A stretch of 64,000 bases of DNA from Bacillota bacterium. Lineage in GTDB: Bacteria; Bacillota; Clostridia; Christensenellales; Aristaeellaceae. Shown here one piece after another: positions 40,245 to 49,209 of this stretch. The translations under genes were made by a program, and so were the position numbers. Location: assembly GCA_023411395.1 (NCBI GenBank), contig JAEYOV010000068.1, positions 71,624 to 135,623 of the forward strand, read 5' to 3'. The notes beneath the pieces were generated by a model. The model worked only from the letters and a program-made list of their open reading frames with translations. It did no database searches and was not told where the DNA came from. How positions within the stretch are numbered: the first letter of the stretch is position 1; each line of letters begins with the position of its first letter.

Positions 40245-41981
40245 TTAGGCAAACTGGGCATCATAGAGCTTGCGGTAAAACCCCTGCCTGGCCATTAACG
40301 ATTCGTGGGTACCCGTTTCCACAATGTTGCCGTCCTTCACCACCAGGATGAGATCAGCGTTTTGGATGGTTGAAAGCCTGTGGGCGATGACAAAGCAGGT
40401 CTTGTTCTGCATCAGCGCACGCATGGCCTGCTGGATCTTCACCTCCGTGCGCGTATCCACGTTGGAGGTAGCTTCGTCCAGAATCAGCATGGGCGCTTCC
40501 ATCAGCATGGCCCTGGCAATGGTCAAAAGCTGTTTTTGACCTTTGGAGATATTGGCGCCGTCGTCGGTGATCAGCGTATCGTACCCCTTGGGCAGGCGCT
40601 TGATGTAGGAGTGGATGCGGGCCGCCTTGGCCGCCGCCTCCACCTCCTCCCGGGTGGCATCCTTTTTGGCGTAGGCGATGTTCTCAAAAATCGAACCGTG
40701 GAAAAGCCAGGTATCCTGCAATACCATGGCGTAGCTGCGCCGGAGGCTGCGGCGCGTAACGTTCTCCACGCCGCAGCCGTCCACCGTGATGCAGCCATCC
40801 CCCACGTCATAAAAACGCATCAGCAGATTGATGATGGTCGTCTTGCCTGCGCCGGTGGGGCCGACGATGGCAATCAGGCTACCGGGCTTGGCATGAAAGC
40901 TGCAATGCTGCAAAATGGGCTTGCCTTCCTCGTAGCCAAAGGACACATCCTCCGCCTTCACGTCCCCTGAAACCTGGACAAGGTCTTTGGCATCGGGCTT
41001 ATCCGGTGCTTCCAGCGGTTCCTCCAGCAGGCGGAACACGCGCTCCGCCGCAGCCAGCGCCGACTGGAATTCCCCGATGATGTTGGCCATTTCATTGATA
41101 GGCCCGGAAAACTTGCGGGAATAGAGCACAAAGGAAGAAATATTCCCCAGCGTCATCGCGCCGTTCATGTACAGGATGGCCCCGAACACGCTGATCAGGG
41201 AAAGCGATATGTTGTTGATGAAGTTCACGCTTGGCCCGCCCATGCTGCCATAGTATTCGGCCTTGTAATAAGCTTCCACCGTTTCATCGTTCTTGAGGCC
41301 CACGCGCTTGATGGTATTCTCCTCCTGGTGGTAAGCCTTGAGGGTTTTCTGCCCGGTGATGATCTCCTCCACCAGCCCGTTGAGTTCCCCCAGTTTCCTG
41401 GACCGGGCACGGAACAGCGGCCTGGTATGACCAACGATGAAGCGGGTTAGCAGCATCGACATGGGGATGGTAACCACAAATACCAGTACCAGGACGGGCG
41501 ACAGCGCAAGCATCATGGCAAGGGAGCCCACCACGGTGATTAACCCGGTGAATATCTGCACCAGGTCATTGGAGAGGGATGTATTGATGGTATCGATGTC
41601 GTAGGAGATTTTGCTGATGATGTCGCCGCTTTGGTGGGTGTCAAAATAACCTACCGGCATATCGGAAAGACGCTCAAACACATCCTTGCGCATCTGGTAG
41701 ATGACGTTGCGGCTGATGGCGATCATGAGCACCGACAGCGCGTAGCTCAGCACCGATGATATGGCATAGAACAGGATCATTTGAAATACCAGCGACAGGA
41801 TGCCCTGAAAATCCACTTTCCCCGTGCCCGGCTCGATCAGGTCAATGGCAAAGCCCGAAAGCCTGGGACCCAAAAGCGCCAGATAGTTGCCGCCCAGGGA
41901 CAACGCGGCAGCCAGCAGCAGCAGCCATTTGTACTGATACAGATAGCGGCCCAGGCGGCGATAGACCGTTTTTTTACCCAC
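40245..41981 (-). CDS. ABC exporter half-transporter, catalytic-site partner
   Basis: This 578-residue type IV ABC half-transporter has six membrane helices and a C-terminal ATPase. Walker A is GPTGAGKTTI, Walker B is MLILDEATSNVD with the catalytic Glu, and the switch His is in VIAHRLST. The signature is degenerate, ISKGQ instead of LSGGQ. In a heterodimer this pattern complements the partner encoded upstream. I prefer the GTG at 41981 (GGGGGG six bases before it, overlapping the upstream stop) over the ATG at 42011. The substrate may be a drug, lipid or peptide. Confidence 0.9.
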   Translation of the reverse strand: MGKKTVYRRLGRYLYQYKWLLLLAAALSLGGNYLALLGPRLSGFAIDLIEPGTGKVDFQGILSLVFQMILFYAISSVLSYALSVLMIAISRNVIYQMRKDVFERLSDMPVGYFDTHQSGDIISKISYDIDTINTSLSNDLVQIFTGLITVVGSLAMMLALSPVLVLVFVVTIPMSMLLTRFIVGHTRPLFRARSRKLGELNGLVEEIITGQKTLKAYHQEENTIKRVGLKNDETVEAYYKAEYYGSMGGPSVNFINNISLSLISVFGAILYMNGAMTLGNISSFVLYSRKFSGPINEMANIIGEFQSALAAAERVFRLLEEPLEAPDKPDAKDLVQVSGDVKAEDVSFGYEEGKPILQHCSFHAKPGSLIAIVGPTGAGKTTIINLLMRFYDVGDGCITVDGCGVENVTRRSLRRSYAMVLQDTWLFHGSIFENIAYAKKDATREEVEAAAKAARIHSYIKRLPKGYDTLITDDGANISKGQKQLLTIARAMLMEAPMLILDEATSNVDTRTEVKIQQAMRALMQNKTCFVIAHRLSTIQNADLILVVKDGNIVETGTHESLMARQGFYRKLYDAQFA

Positions 41982-43689
41982 GATCCGCACCCCCCATCTG
42001 GATGCGTTCAATTTCCTGGTACAATTCGCAGCTTTCCATCAATTCCGCGTGTGTGCCGTAGCCCACCATTTTCCCATCGTCCAATACAAGGATATGGTCA
42101 CAGCGCATAACCGTGGAAACGCGCTGGGCGATCAAAATAGTGGTGGTGCGGCTGTAATGGGTGCGGATATCGCTGCGCAATGACGCATCCGTCTTGTAGT
42201 CCAGGGCGCTGGAGGAGTCGTCCAGGATCAGGATCTCCGGGTCTCCCGCCAGGGCGCGGGCGATCAGTATCCGCTGCTTTTGCCCGCCGGACAGGTTGGC
42301 GCCTTTGATGTTCAGTTCTGATCCATACCCTTCCTTGTCGGCAATGAAATCCGCCGCCTGGGCATACAGGGCTGCCTTTTCCAGCGCATCTTTGCCAATG
42401 GGCCGGCCCAGGCGGATGTTTTCCTCTATGGTATCCTCAAACAGCATGTCATTCTGAAAGACCACACCGAATTTCTCCCTAAGCTCACCGGGGTCAAATT
42501 CCTGTATATTCCTGCCGCCGATACGGATTTGCCCTTGATCCACGTCGTAAAACCGCAAAAGGAGCTGTGCGATGGTTGATTTGCCCGCGCCGGTAGGCCC
42601 GATGATGCCCAGCGTTTCCCCGCGCCTTACGGAAAAGGAAATGTCTGTCAGGTTATCCTCCTTCTTGTTATAGGAGAAGGAGACGTGATCGAACACCACA
42701 AGACCGTCATTTGCAGGCACCTGCGTCTCAGGCTTAACGGTCATTTCCTCCGGCACGGCCATTACCTCCGCAATCCGGTTGGCGGAAGCACTGGCCTTGG
42801 AATATATGGTAAAAATGCGGGTGACCATCATCACGGCGTTCAGTATGATGGTGAAGTATGACAAAAAGGCAACAATCTTGCCGACTTCCCCCACCCCGCT
42901 GTTGACCCGCACCGCGCCCACCAGTACCACCAAGGTCAGCCCCACGTTCAAAAGCAGGTTCATGGCCGGGCTGATGCCCGCCATGGTCATGCTGGCTTTC
43001 CTTTCCGCCTGGATCACCTGCTTGTTGACACCGTCAAAATGCTTCTTTTCATCCTCCGTTTTGGACAGCGCCTTGATTACACGGATGCCGGCGGCGTTTT
43101 CACGCACCACCCGCACCATGTTGTCCAGCGCCTCCTGGGACAGGCGGAACAGGGGCACGCCCTTTCGGGAAATGAAAATGGTGATGATCACAATAAAGGG
43201 CAGCGCGGATATAAGCACCAGCGTCAATACCGGATCCAGCGTAAGCGTGACCAGGATGCCGCCGATCAGCAGGATGGGCGCGCGGATGCCCAGGCGCTGC
43301 ATCATGCCCACCATTTGATGGATATTGTAAGTATCGGATGTCATGCGGGAAATGAGGGATGGGATGGTGAATTGGTCCACCTGACGGTTGGTCAGATAAG
43401 CGATTTTGCGAAACAGGTCATAACGGATGCGGCGTGTCGTATCCCTGGCCACGGCGGAAGCCATGCGGTTGGCCAGGATATTGGTGACCACCGCAATGAC
43501 AGAGCAGACAAGCATTACTACGCCCCACCAGATCACAGGGCCGATCATCCCCAAGGGAATTACGTTGTCAATGACATAAGCCAATATCCAGGGGAGGCAC
43601 AGGTCCATGATGGTGCCGGTGAATTTGATAAGAAAACCCAATAACATTCTGGGCACATATGGGCGCAGGTACAGGAAAACGTGCTTCAA
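41974..43689 (-). CDS. ABC exporter half-transporter, degenerate-site partner
   Basis: This 571-residue half-transporter has Walker A GPTGAGKSTI and an intact LSGGQKQR. Its Walker B is ILILDDSSSALD, with Asp in place of the catalytic Glu, and its H-loop is LIAQRVST, with Gln in place of His. These changes are the hallmark of the non-catalytic partner in asymmetric heterodimeric exporters such as TM287/288. It is the first gene of the operon, followed with 8-bp overlap by the other half and then the C39-like peptidase. Confidence 0.92.
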   Translation of the reverse strand: MKHVFLYLRPYVPRMLLGFLIKFTGTIMDLCLPWILAYVIDNVIPLGMIGPVIWWGVVMLVCSVIAVVTNILANRMASAVARDTTRRIRYDLFRKIAYLTNRQVDQFTIPSLISRMTSDTYNIHQMVGMMQRLGIRAPILLIGGILVTLTLDPVLTLVLISALPFIVIITIFISRKGVPLFRLSQEALDNMVRVVRENAAGIRVIKALSKTEDEKKHFDGVNKQVIQAERKASMTMAGISPAMNLLLNVGLTLVVLVGAVRVNSGVGEVGKIVAFLSYFTIILNAVMMVTRIFTIYSKASASANRIAEVMAVPEEMTVKPETQVPANDGLVVFDHVSFSYNKKEDNLTDISFSVRRGETLGIIGPTGAGKSTIAQLLLRFYDVDQGQIRIGGRNIQEFDPGELREKFGVVFQNDMLFEDTIEENIRLGRPIGKDALEKAALYAQAADFIADKEGYGSELNIKGANLSGGQKQRILIARALAGDPEILILDDSSSALDYKTDASLRSDIRTHYSRTTTILIAQRVSTVMRCDHILVLDDGKMVGYGTHAELMESCELYQEIERIQMGGADRG

Positions 43690-43734
43690 GACTTACCCTT
43701 CTTCTCTTGGACATCATATTAAGAACTATACGCT

Positions 43735-43763
43735 AGTGTACAGGAATTCAACCCTGTTTTCAA
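43735..43763 (-). promoter_or_regulatory. Promoter of the ABC exporter operon
   Basis: TTGAAA at 43758-43763, 17-bp spacer, TACACT at 43735-43740, about 45 bp before the first ABC gene. Confidence 0.5.
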
Positions 43764-43815
43764 GGTGATCGATGGAAAAAAGACAGAAAGAATGCCTGGT
43801 ACACCTAAAGCCGAC

Positions 43816-43842
43816 AAAAAAAGCGCCCATATGAAAGGGCGC
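43816..43842 (-). terminator. Terminator after the SulP gene
   Basis: GCGCCC and GGGCGC pair across an 8-base loop and are followed on the minus strand by seven T. It lies 9 bp past the SulP stop. Confidence 0.8.
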
Positions 43843-43850
43843 CCGATATG

Positions 43851-45371
43851 TCATGCCATCTCGAATCCGTTTCGTGTCAGCAGCGTATGAGGCTGTGTTT
43901 GCAGGTTGATAAGCCGCAGGGCGATACCCTGCTTGCCGGCGCTTTCCTTCAGGGCAACGAGTGCCCTCAAAGCCGAAGCATCCATGAAAGGTACGCCCTG
44001 CAAGTCCAATAGCAGGGTATTCAGCCCTTCCCGCTCCTTTTGGCTCATATCCCTAAGCTTTTGGGCCGCCACAAAAAATAGCGGCCCTTCCACCTTCATG
44101 TGCATCACACCATCTTGAACAGACGCCGCCTGCACAGCCACCATATTCTTCAGCCGGACCAGTACGAGAATGGCAGCCAGCACAAGCGCGGCCCCGATGG
44201 CTATCGCCAGATCCAACACAATTGTCAGCAAAAACGCGGTAAGAAAAACGGCGCAATCGCTTTTGGGAAGGTGCTTCATATCTTTGAAGTAGGCCCATTC
44301 TCCCATGTTGTAGGCCACCGTCATCAATACCGCCGCCAGCGCTGCCATGGGCACGTATTTTACATAGGGCATGCCCACCAGGAGAATAGCAAGCAGTGAA
44401 ATGGAATGCACCATACCTGATACCGGGGACTTGCCGCCATTTTTGATGTTGGCGGCGGTACGGGCCAGCGCGCCGGTCACTGGGATGCCGCCGAAGAAGG
44501 CGGAGGCGATATTGGCCACACCTTGACTTACCAGTTCCATATTGGGATTATGGCGCGCACCCGTCATGCCGTCGGCCACCGTGGCGGATAAAAGTGATTC
44601 CACTCCGGAAAGGAAAGCAATCGTCAAAGCCGTGGGCAAAAGCGCAGCGGCTTTGGATAAAGACCATGCAGGCAGAACCGGCGCTGGAAAGGCGGCGGAT
44701 ATCTCTTTAAACCTGGTGCCGATGGTATCAGCCTGCGGCATAAGGAAGGCCAGAAAGGTCGCGGCAAGAAGCGCGACAAGCGTGCCCGGTATGCGTTTAT
44801 TGATCCGCGGCCACAATACAATGACGGTCAGCGTAAATGCGCCGATCAGCAGCGTTTGCCAAGACATGGTGCCGATGGCATGGAAATACGCTGCCCACTT
44901 GTGCAGGAACTCCGCGGGCACCGGTCCTGTTTTCAGCCCCAGAAAATCTCCCACCTGGGTGGAGAAAATCACAACGGCAATGCCGCTGGTGAAGCCTGAC
45001 ACCACCGGGTAGGGAATGAACTCCAGCAGCTTGCCAAACCGCAAAACTCCCGCCAGAATCAACACCACGCCAGCCATCATCGTGGCCATGATGAGGCCGT
45101 CTATACCAAACCTTGAGATGGCTCCGGCGACAATCACCACAAACGCACCGGTAGGACCGCCTATTTGAACGTTGCAGCCGCCCAGCAGGGAAACAAGGAA
45201 ACCGCCCACAATGGCGGTCACCAACCCCTTTTCCGGCGACACGCCGGAGGCGATGCCCAGGGCGATGGACAGAGGAAGCGCGATAATGCCAACAATGATT
45301 CCAGCCGTAAGATCCTTGACGAATTTTTCCCGGGAATATTGTTTCAGACAGGCAAAAGCAGCAGGTCTCAT
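43851..45371 (-). CDS. SulP family anion transporter with STAS domain
   Basis: The 506-residue SulP permease has about twelve membrane segments and the signature region GIIVGIIALPLSIALGIASG near the N-terminus. Also visible are GGCNVQIGGPTGAFVVIVAG, GIPVTGALARTAANIKNGG and a C-terminal STAS domain (LLLDLQGVPFMDASALRAL). SulP proteins move sulfate, bicarbonate or other anions; the substrate here is not resolvable. The ATG at 45371 has GGAAGGAAGCC upstream and its own promoter; a 66-codon in-frame extension passes through the promoter and is rejected. Confidence 0.9.
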   Translation of the reverse strand: MRPAAFACLKQYSREKFVKDLTAGIIVGIIALPLSIALGIASGVSPEKGLVTAIVGGFLVSLLGGCNVQIGGPTGAFVVIVAGAISRFGIDGLIMATMMAGVVLILAGVLRFGKLLEFIPYPVVSGFTSGIAVVIFSTQVGDFLGLKTGPVPAEFLHKWAAYFHAIGTMSWQTLLIGAFTLTVIVLWPRINKRIPGTLVALLAATFLAFLMPQADTIGTRFKEISAAFPAPVLPAWSLSKAAALLPTALTIAFLSGVESLLSATVADGMTGARHNPNMELVSQGVANIASAFFGGIPVTGALARTAANIKNGGKSPVSGMVHSISLLAILLVGMPYVKYVPMAALAAVLMTVAYNMGEWAYFKDMKHLPKSDCAVFLTAFLLTIVLDLAIAIGAALVLAAILVLVRLKNMVAVQAASVQDGVMHMKVEGPLFFVAAQKLRDMSQKEREGLNTLLLDLQGVPFMDASALRALVALKESAGKQGIALRLINLQTQPHTLLTRNGFEMA

Positions 45372-45421
45372 CCGAAACGGCTTCCTTCCTTGCGTATGGG
45401 TATTCGTGCACAACAGTGCAT

Positions 45422-45450
45422 AGCATAGCACGGAATCCGGGCAAACGCAA
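45422..45450 (-). promoter_or_regulatory. Promoter of the SulP gene
   Basis: TTGCGT at 45445-45450, 17-bp spacer, TATGCT at 45422-45427 with an upstream TG. Confidence 0.45.
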
Positions 45451-45484
45451 CGGAAAAAACCAACGAATCGACATGGTTCGAGCC

Positions 45485-45514
45485 TTGCAAATTCACCAAA
45501 CAGGGATATATAAT
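45485..45514 (+). promoter_or_regulatory. Promoter of the isochorismatase-like gene
   Basis: TTGCAA at 45485-45490, 18-bp spacer, TATAAT at 45509-45514. Divergent from the SulP promoter. Confidence 0.6.
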
Positions 45515-45593
45515 GGGGAGGAAGGGCTGATGCAGGATACGGCCCTGATACTGGCGGATGAACAGTCAAGGCTGAAAACGAAAGGAATATTTT

Positions 45594-46121
45594 ATGAAAA
45601 AGCTATTGATCGTAGTAGATTATCAAAACGATTTTGTATCAGGCAGCCTTGGCTTTCCCAAAGCGGAAACGCTGGAGGAGCCGATCTGCCGGAAAATCGC
45701 CACTTACCGCAACGAGGGCCATGATGTGGTTTTTACATTGGATACCCATGGCGGGGATTATCTTGAAACGATGGAGGGCAAAAAGCTGCCCGTTCTCCAT
45801 TGTTCCCGCAGCACGGAAGGATGGCAGCTATACGGCAAGGTGGCAGCACTGAAAGCCCCCGGGGATATTGTGTTTGAAAAGCCCACCTTCGGTTCCGCCG
45901 GCTTGATGACTTACCTTCAGGAAAATGCGTACGATTCCGTTGAGCTTTGCGGGCTGGTCACCAACATGTGCGTGCTCTCCAATGCCGTCATTGCCAAAAC
46001 GGCCAGGCCGGACGCGGACATCATCATTGACGCAAGCTGCACCGCCAGTTTTGACGATGATATGCACGATAAGGCGCTGGATGTGCTGGCGGGGATACAC
46101 TGCACGATCCTGAACCGTTAG
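45594..46121 (+). CDS. Isochorismatase-like cysteine hydrolase (nicotinamidase type)
   Basis: The 175-residue product has the three catalytic positions of the isochorismatase-like hydrolases: Asp in VVDYQNDF, Lys in VFEKPTFGS and Cys in CGLVTNMCVLSNA. Family members hydrolyse nicotinamide, isochorismate or N-carbamoyl compounds. The length and DYQNDF context are closest to nicotinamidase-like enzymes, but metal-site residues are not clear, so I leave the substrate open. It is monocistronic with its own promoter and a strong terminator. Confidence 0.85.
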   Translation: MKKLLIVVDYQNDFVSGSLGFPKAETLEEPICRKIATYRNEGHDVVFTLDTHGGDYLETMEGKKLPVLHCSRSTEGWQLYGKVAALKAPGDIVFEKPTFGSAGLMTYLQENAYDSVELCGLVTNMCVLSNAVIAKTARPDADIIIDASCTASFDDDMHDKALDVLAGIHCTILNR

Positions 46122-46128
46122 CAGCCTG

Positions 46129-46155
46129 CCGCAAGAAAAGTCTTGCGGCTTTTTC
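46129..46155 (+). terminator. Terminator after the isochorismatase-like gene
   Basis: CCGCAAGA and TCTTGCGG form an 8-bp stem with a 4-base loop, followed by CTTTTTC. It lies 7 bp past the stop. Confidence 0.85.
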
Positions 46156-46225
46156 ATTTCCATGCTAGGATGAAAATAAATACGTATTGTTTTACAATTG
46201 GATGATTGGGACAGGAGGAACAGCT

Positions 46226-46897
46226 TTGGAAGGTTTTCACCGCATACGGGTCGACCGCCTTTCCGACAAGGCCGTACAGCAGCTTGTACAGCGCATCCGG
46301 GCCGGAGAGCTACCGGTAGGCACACGGCTGCCCAATGAAGCGGAACTGGCGGAGCAATTGGGCGTCAGCCGCGGCATCCTACGCGAGGCGCTGACGATCC
46401 TTCAAATGCAGGGCTATATCAGCCGTGCCCCCCGGGAAGGAACCGTTGTGCGCAGTACCAGCGGAAACGAAACGGGCAATTCCTTCGCGGCCCTGATGCG
46501 CTCCTGCGAGCACAAAAGCCTGATCGAATTCCGGGAAGCGGTGGAATGCCGGGCTGTGCGCAGCGTGATCCGCCTGGCTTCCCAAAAGGAGATCGACGGC
46601 CTCTTCAAACTTTTGGACGCCCCTTTGTCCTCATCGGAGCGCAGGCCGGATTATTACTTTCATTACTGTCTGGCGGAAATGTCGGGGAATCCCCTGTTCT
46701 GTGCCTTTATTGACCTGTACTATGATACGGTTCGTGAAAAAGCCATCGCCCTCACCAGCAACGAAAGAACACTGCAAATCCTGATCCAGGAGCATGGGCG
46801 CATTGCCGAAGCCATTCGATCAAGGGATGCCAAGGCTGCAGTCGCGGCAATGCGGAGCCATCTGCGTCGCGTGGAAAAAAACACATTCGATCCATAA
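46226..46897 (+). CDS. FadR-subfamily GntR transcriptional regulator
   Basis: The 223-residue protein has an N-terminal winged helix (LPNEAELAEQLGVSRGILREALTILQMQGYI) and a C-terminal FCD ligand-binding domain (Asp and His in the DYYFHYCLAEMSGNPLF segment, then AEAIRSRDAKAAVAAMRSHL). I place the start at the TTG at 46226, because GGAGGAACAGC lies directly before it and the ATGs upstream lack a site. Ligands of this group are small carboxylates or sugar acids. No target operon is adjacent. A palindrome AATACGTATT upstream of the start may be an autoregulatory site. Confidence 0.85.
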   Translation: MEGFHRIRVDRLSDKAVQQLVQRIRAGELPVGTRLPNEAELAEQLGVSRGILREALTILQMQGYISRAPREGTVVRSTSGNETGNSFAALMRSCEHKSLIEFREAVECRAVRSVIRLASQKEIDGLFKLLDAPLSSSERRPDYYFHYCLAEMSGNPLFCAFIDLYYDTVREKAIALTSNERTLQILIQEHGRIAEAIRSRDAKAAVAAMRSHLRRVEKNTFDP

Positions 46898-47015
46898 TAA
46901 AAAGGGAAAAGCAGCCCCAGTCTATGAGGATAGCCCAGGCGAGCAATAATACCATTAGATAATGCAAATGCATCGATGAACGCTTTCTCATGGAAAACAA
47001 GCAAACTCCGCGCGT

Positions 47016-47094
47016 TGTCATCCTGAGGAACGGAGTAACGAGGGATCTTGGCGAAGCACAAAGAACAAGATCCTTCACTACGTTCAGGACGACA
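47016..47094. repeat. Palindromic intergenic repeat of the GTCATCCTGA type
   Basis: The arms TGTCATCCTGA...GGATCTT and AAGATCCTTCACTACGTTCAGGA...GACA are imperfect inverted copies of about 30 bp. Similar sequences beginning GTCATCCTGAG and ending in GGATCT are common dispersed intergenic palindromes in many bacteria (recalled, not searched). It lies between the FadR-type and SPFH genes. Confidence 0.65.
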
Positions 47095-47184
47095 GTCTGC
47101 GGGATTGGATTCCCTTTTGGAGTTCATGCTTATTAATGCATCATGTTTTTGATTGGCATACGTCATACAATCGTGCAAATCAAA

Positions 47185-47221
47185 CAAAACGGTCAAAATG
47201 CAATGCATCTTGACCGTTTTG
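47185..47221 (-). terminator. Terminator after the SPFH gene
   Basis: CAAAACGGTCAA and TTGACCGTTTTG form a perfect 12-bp stem with a 13-base loop, 6 bp past the stop, ending in TTTTGTTTG on the minus strand. Confidence 0.75.
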
Positions 47222-47226
47222 CTTGA

Positions 47227-48291
47227 TTACTGTTTTGCCCCGCATTCCGGACAGAACTTTGTTCCGGGGGGCAATATCGCACCGCAGCCGGTGCATTTGG
47301 GTATGGCCTGGCTGGCGCCGCATTCCGGACAAAACTTGGTCTGAGGGGCAATGGCCGCGCCGCAACGTACGCATGCAACCTTGGCCGGCTGGGCTGGCTG
47401 CTGCGTCGCGGACTGAGCGGTTTGATTCTGATTCATCGCTTGCGTAAATATTTGCCCCATCGCGGCACCAGCGCCCATGCCTACCCCCATGCCAGCCATG
47501 GAACCGCCACCGGGGTTGTTGGCCGCCTCCCGAATCGCTTCCGCCGCCTGATACTGGGTATAACGGCCCATATCGCCCAGCACGCCCATGGAGGTGCGCC
47601 TGTCCATGGTCTTTTCCACTTCCTCGGGCAGGCTGATGTTTTCGATCACGAGGGAGGTAAGTTCAAGGCCCATGGCCTGCGCCTTGGGCTGCAAGGCATT
47701 TAAGGCAAGGGTACCCAGTTCCTCGTAGTTGGCCGCCAGGTCGAGGGCCGGGATCTTGCTCTCTGCAATGGCATCGCTCAAGGAGGACACCATTACACGC
47801 TTCAACTGCCCCTCCACGCCGCTGACCGTAAACAGGCTGTTGGTGCCGAACACCTCTTTCAAAAAAAACACGGGGTCCTTCACCCGGAAGGAATAGATGC
47901 CAAAAGCGCGCAGGCGGATCACGCCGAATTCCGCGTCCCGCATCATGACGGGATTGGCGGTTCCCCATTTCAGGTCCAGGAACTGGCGTGTGTTCACGAA
48001 ATAAACATCGGCTTTGAAGGGTGAATTGAAACCGAATTTCCAACTTCTCAGAGCGGTCATGATGGGCATATTGGCGGTGGAAAGTTCATGGCGGCCAGGG
48101 CTGTACACATCGGCAATCTGCCCTTCGTTCATGAATATGGCTACCTGGCTCTCCCTAACGGTGAGCTGCGCGCCCATCATGATATCCTTGCCGTTCATGT
48201 CATAGCGGTGCACCATCACATCTCTGGAATCATCTATCCACTCGATGACGTCGATGAGCTGGCCCTTGATGATGTTCTTGAAAAATCCCAT
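47227..48291 (-). CDS. SPFH-domain protein with C-terminal double zinc ribbon (YdjI-like)
   Basis: The 354-residue protein has an N-terminal SPFH/virion-core-like domain (VMVHRYDMNGKDIMMGAQL, QIADVYSPGRHELST, LRAFGIYSFRVKDP). A Gly/Met/Ala-rich linker leads to two zinc ribbons with paired CxxC motifs (CVRCG...CPECG and CTGCG...CPECG). This is the layout of Bacillus YdjI, which recruits a PspA-type protein in envelope stress. No pspA gene is nearby in this window. The ATG at 48291 has GGGAGGTAGCT upstream. Confidence 0.82.
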   Translation of the reverse strand: MGFFKNIIKGQLIDVIEWIDDSRDVMVHRYDMNGKDIMMGAQLTVRESQVAIFMNEGQIADVYSPGRHELSTANMPIMTALRSWKFGFNSPFKADVYFVNTRQFLDLKWGTANPVMMRDAEFGVIRLRAFGIYSFRVKDPVFFLKEVFGTNSLFTVSGVEGQLKRVMVSSLSDAIAESKIPALDLAANYEELGTLALNALQPKAQAMGLELTSLVIENISLPEEVEKTMDRRTSMGVLGDMGRYTQYQAAEAIREAANNPGGGSMAGMGVGMGAGAAMGQIFTQAMNQNQTAQSATQQPAQPAKVACVRCGAAIAPQTKFCPECGASQAIPKCTGCGAILPPGTKFCPECGAKQ

Positions 48292-48327
48292 AGCTACCTC
48301 CCATGATCAAAAAGCTTTTGTAGTATT

Positions 48328-49131
48328 CTATGGCTGCCCGGCCAATACAGTGATGTTTTTCAGAACGCGGGTGCCGCTTAGGTGCACCTCAAGCGTGAGG
48401 TATTCGCGAATTTGTTCAATCGCCTCCCGGACATGGTCTTCCACCATACCGGTGAGGGATTCTTCCTCTTCCTTATCGCCCTGCCCTTCCAGCGGACAGG
48501 CCAGCAGGCGGATTAGTTGGGGCGTTACCACAGCCACACTGAAGGAGAGGCCATCCACTGCCGTGCCAAAGAAGTTTCTTAACGCCACTTCCAACCGCTC
48601 GCTGCCGTAATGCCACCGGCCCGCCAGATATTCGTCGCCCTGAGGCAAATCCATATCCAGCAGAACGCAGGGCTTGTCCATGTCAATCGGAAACCGCAGC
48701 AGGCGCATCTTTGCCAGGATGTCCCTGCTATCCGAAACGTTGCCGGACAGCAGGGCACGCATGAAATCATTGCGGCAAAGCTTCATCATATCGGCGATGC
48801 CATAATCCTCATTGGCAAAGTCGGCATGGGTACGGTTCAAAAGCACCCTAAGCTCGTTCAAAATGACCATCTGCTCGGAGACATTCCGGGCCAACCGAAA
48901 AATAGGCAGGTCGGGATAGCTTTGCTTAAGCTTTTGATAAAGCTCGCTTTCATCCTGTGCATTCAAGCGAAAAGCAACGGCATCCACATGGTGCTTTTCC
49001 AGGCAAGCAATGGCTTCCTGGGCACTGGCCGCCGTTCGCGGCGCGCGAAAGCCCCTGTTTTCCCAATCGGTAATTTCGGAAAACATATTCTGGATGTCGT
49101 GCTGATCGGTTGCCAGCAGCAGTTTATACAT
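48328..49131 (-). CDS. Receiver-like protein lacking the phospho-acceptor and HTH
   Basis: The 267-residue protein resembles the N-terminal part of YesN/AraC-type response regulators (MYKLLLATDQHDIQNMF, EKHHVDAVAFRLN, DLPIFRLA). At the expected phosphorylation position the usual LLD is FRL, so it is probably a pseudo-receiver. The rest is the middle domain of such regulators, and the protein ends where an AraC helix-turn-helix would begin (EAIEQIREYLTLEVHLSG). It could be an ancestral truncation or a signal-binding partner. ATG 49131 has GGAGGATTGCTG and its own promoter. Confidence 0.6.
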   Translation of the reverse strand: MYKLLLATDQHDIQNMFSEITDWENRGFRAPRTAASAQEAIACLEKHHVDAVAFRLNAQDESELYQKLKQSYPDLPIFRLARNVSEQMVILNELRVLLNRTHADFANEDYGIADMMKLCRNDFMRALLSGNVSDSRDILAKMRLLRFPIDMDKPCVLLDMDLPQGDEYLAGRWHYGSERLEVALRNFFGTAVDGLSFSVAVVTPQLIRLLACPLEGQGDKEEEESLTGMVEDHVREAIEQIREYLTLEVHLSGTRVLKNITVLAGQP

Positions 49132-49175
49132 CAGCAATCCTCCATAAGCAGATAAATAAATGGGGATACGGAGTT

Positions 49176-49204
49176 ATTATAACGTGAATAGGCATAAAAA
49201 ACAA
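49176..49204 (-). promoter_or_regulatory. Promoter of the receiver-like gene
   Basis: TTGTTT at 49199-49204, 17-bp spacer, TATAAT at 49176-49181, directly after the upstream gene's stop at 49210. Confidence 0.55.
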
Positions 49205-49209
49205 TGTTT

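Larger units (their letters stand above)
46898..47226. other. Intergenic region (329 bp) with repeat and terminator
   Basis: No credible gene is present; open frames here are translations of the palindromic repeat at 47016-47094. The right end holds the terminator of the SPFH gene at 47185-47221. Confidence 0.7.

Noticed and set aside
46752..47078. 108-codon minus-strand frame between the FadR-type and SPFH genes
   Set aside because: Mostly a translation of the palindromic repeat at 47016-47094 and antisense of the regulator; no ribosome binding site.
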